64,000 bases of DNA from NCBI GenBank assembly GCA_934437985.1, contig CAKSBI010000007.1, forward strand, positions 6,905 through 70,904, written 5' to 3'. The stretch is from an uncultured Lachnospiraceae bacterium (lineage in GTDB: Bacteria > Bacillota > Clostridia > Lachnospirales > Lachnospiraceae). The translations under genes and the position numbers were made by a program. Positions 63,088-64,000 of this stretch are shown piece by piece. Every line of letters starts with the position of its first letter. Position 1 is the stretch's first letter. Below the pieces are notes generated by a model, which was not told where the DNA came from, ran no database searches, and saw only the letters and a program-made list of their open reading frames with translations.

Positions 63088-63870
63088 ATGATTAAAACCC
63101 AGTACGCCGGACACCAGTCATTTCATCCGGCCGACTTTATATACCAAAGACCGGAAGGGCAGACCGACTGGCTTATTATCAATACCCTCACCCCTGCGGA
63201 ATTTTTAATCAACGGTAAATGGTTAAGATATGAAAAAGACCAAGTAATCATATACCCGCCTGATTCATCAGGTTGTTACCGTGCATGCGATGGAATAGAA
63301 TATGGCAACAACTGGGTATCATTTTTCACAACCGAAAAGTTCATTACCACAAGTTCTGTTCCAACCTGCATTCCATTTGCAGTAGAACACCCTGTTATCA
63401 TCGACCACATTATGCATATTATTGCTGCTGAAAACTGTTTTGAAAATGAATATAAAGAACAAAATCTGAATCTGCTCTTTCATCTGCTGTATAACAAACT
63501 TTCTGAAAGCACTAATAAGGACAAGCCTTCAATAAACTCAGAGTTAGTTAAGTTAAGATTTAATATTAACAATAATCCAGCCTATGCATGGACTGTGCCT
63601 GAAATGGCTGCCATGTTAAATGTAAGCACGGGCTACCTGCATGTAATGTATAAAAAGACCTTTGGTATCTCCTGCATGGAAGATGTCTTCAGAAACCGCA
63701 TTGAACTTGCCAAAGATTATATTGCCCACAGTAACTACTCCATAAATCAGATAGCCGAGCTTTGCGGCTACCAGAATACAGAGCATTTCTGCAGGCAATT
63801 CAAGAAGCAGACCGGCATGACCGCATCCGGCTATAAAGCCGGTGCATCCCGAATGCGTTTGTATATATGA
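63088..63870 (+). CDS. AraC-family transcriptional regulator of the GH43 gene
   Basis: A 260-aa regulator with an N-terminal sensor domain (about 1-150, with A-E-F-L-I-N-G and Q-V-I-I-Y-P-P-D) and a C-terminal AraC DNA-binding domain (about 160-255), ending in the family pattern I-A-E-L-C-G-Y-Q-N-T-E-H-F-C-R-Q-F-K-K-Q-T-G. The start MIKTQYAGHQSFH has GAGGAGG upstream; an earlier TTG frame is rejected. It is divergent from the GH43 gene across a palindromic gap, so it probably controls that gene in response to a plant-sugar product. The last codons overlap a minus-strand LRR-like remnant. Confidence 0.88.
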   Translation: MIKTQYAGHQSFHPADFIYQRPEGQTDWLIINTLTPAEFLINGKWLRYEKDQVIIYPPDSSGCYRACDGIEYGNNWVSFFTTEKFITTSSVPTCIPFAVEHPVIIDHIMHIIAAENCFENEYKEQNLNLLFHLLYNKLSESTNKDKPSINSELVKLRFNINNNPAYAWTVPEMAAMLNVSTGYLHVMYKKTFGISCMEDVFRNRIELAKDYIAHSNYSINQIAELCGYQNTEHFCRQFKKQTGMTASGYKAGASRMRLYI

Positions 63871-63997
63871 CAATGCGATGACAAGGGTTTTCGACAACAA
63901 AGCATGTAGCACTAAATGCACCATCTCCAATTTCCTTAACGCATTCAGGTATTTTTTTATCAATTACAACTCCTTTAAGTAAGTTGTTTCCATTTTT
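63800..63997 (-). pseudogene. LRR (BspA-type) protein fragment at the window edge
   Basis: One minus-strand frame reads K-K-I-P-E-C-V-K-E-I-G-D-G-A-F-S-A-T-C, a BspA-type leucine-rich repeat, but the same frame has TGA at 63998-64000 and TGA at 63800, and no good start. The last part overlaps the AraC gene. It looks like a broken or frameshifted remnant of a surface LRR gene that may continue beyond the window. Confidence 0.4.
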
Positions 63998-64000
63998 TCA

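Overview
The window looks like a chromosomal segment of a gut- or rumen-type Lachnospiraceae (Clostridia). The reasons are: low to moderate GC, AGGAGG-type ribosome binding sites, frequent TTG/GTG starts, a T-box upstream of aspS, a Csp-type clostridial subtilase, CCA-less tRNA genes, and many secreted proteins with Lys-rich Ig/fibronectin-like modules and Pro/Thr linkers. The genus is not resolved. No phage, transposase, integrase or CRISPR array was found.

Layout. 0.1-8.3 kb: one giant secreted multidomain protein (about 2,700 aa). 8.4-11.9 kb: flavin reductase-like protein, dihydrofolate reductase, aspartyl-tRNA synthetase with T-box leader. 11.9-17.4 kb: a MraY-family transferase followed by a potABCD polyamine importer. 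17.5-19.2 kb: Ig-like surface protein. 19.4-19.95 kb: a duplicated tRNA-Pro/tRNA-Gly pair. 20-22.5 kb: hisC and a second class I aminotransferase. 22.6-28.7 kb: AraC regulator, a cytosolic and a secreted beta-L-arabinofuranosidase (GH127/GH146 type). 28.7-32.8 kb: LacI regulator and an SsuABC-type importer with operator-like palindromes and an unassigned structured leader. 32.8-40.2 kb: an unusual five-gene operon encoding a very large solute-binding lipoprotein, two sugar-type permeases, a HlyD-like coiled-coil adaptor and a MacB-like extracellular-domain protein, with no ATPase. 40.3-42.0 kb: Csp-type subtilase. 42.1-44.2 kb: AgrC/AgrA-like two-component pair. 44.2-47.9 kb: two translationally coupled secreted proteins (LRR/InlB-repeat and CBM2-like) behind an 18-residue micro-ORF. 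48.1-51.7 kb: Asn-rich ClpX and HtrA proteins, plus a fibronectin-tail remnant. 51.9-54.3 kb: polyprenyl sugar transferase and LCP ligase. 54.3-59.2 kb: acyl-ACP thioesterase, MATE exporter, phosphatase, chemoreceptor. 59.3-60.5 kb: rplJ-rplL with L10 leader, detached from rpoBC. 60.6-63.9 kb: secreted GH43-type enzyme diverging from an AraC regulator. The right edge holds a remnant of an LRR protein.

Together the window describes a plant-polysaccharide degrader that displays large surface proteins and processes arabinose-containing glycans (two beta-L-arabinofuranosidases and one GH43 protein, each next to an AraC gene). The most promising undescribed unit is the 32.9-40.2 kb operon, which joins importer parts to exporter/adaptor parts. 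The best secondary leads are the 47.85 kb micro-ORF, the SsuABC leader, and the aspS T-box with an apparent asparagine specifier. All functional calls come from reading sequence and motifs; no database search was run.
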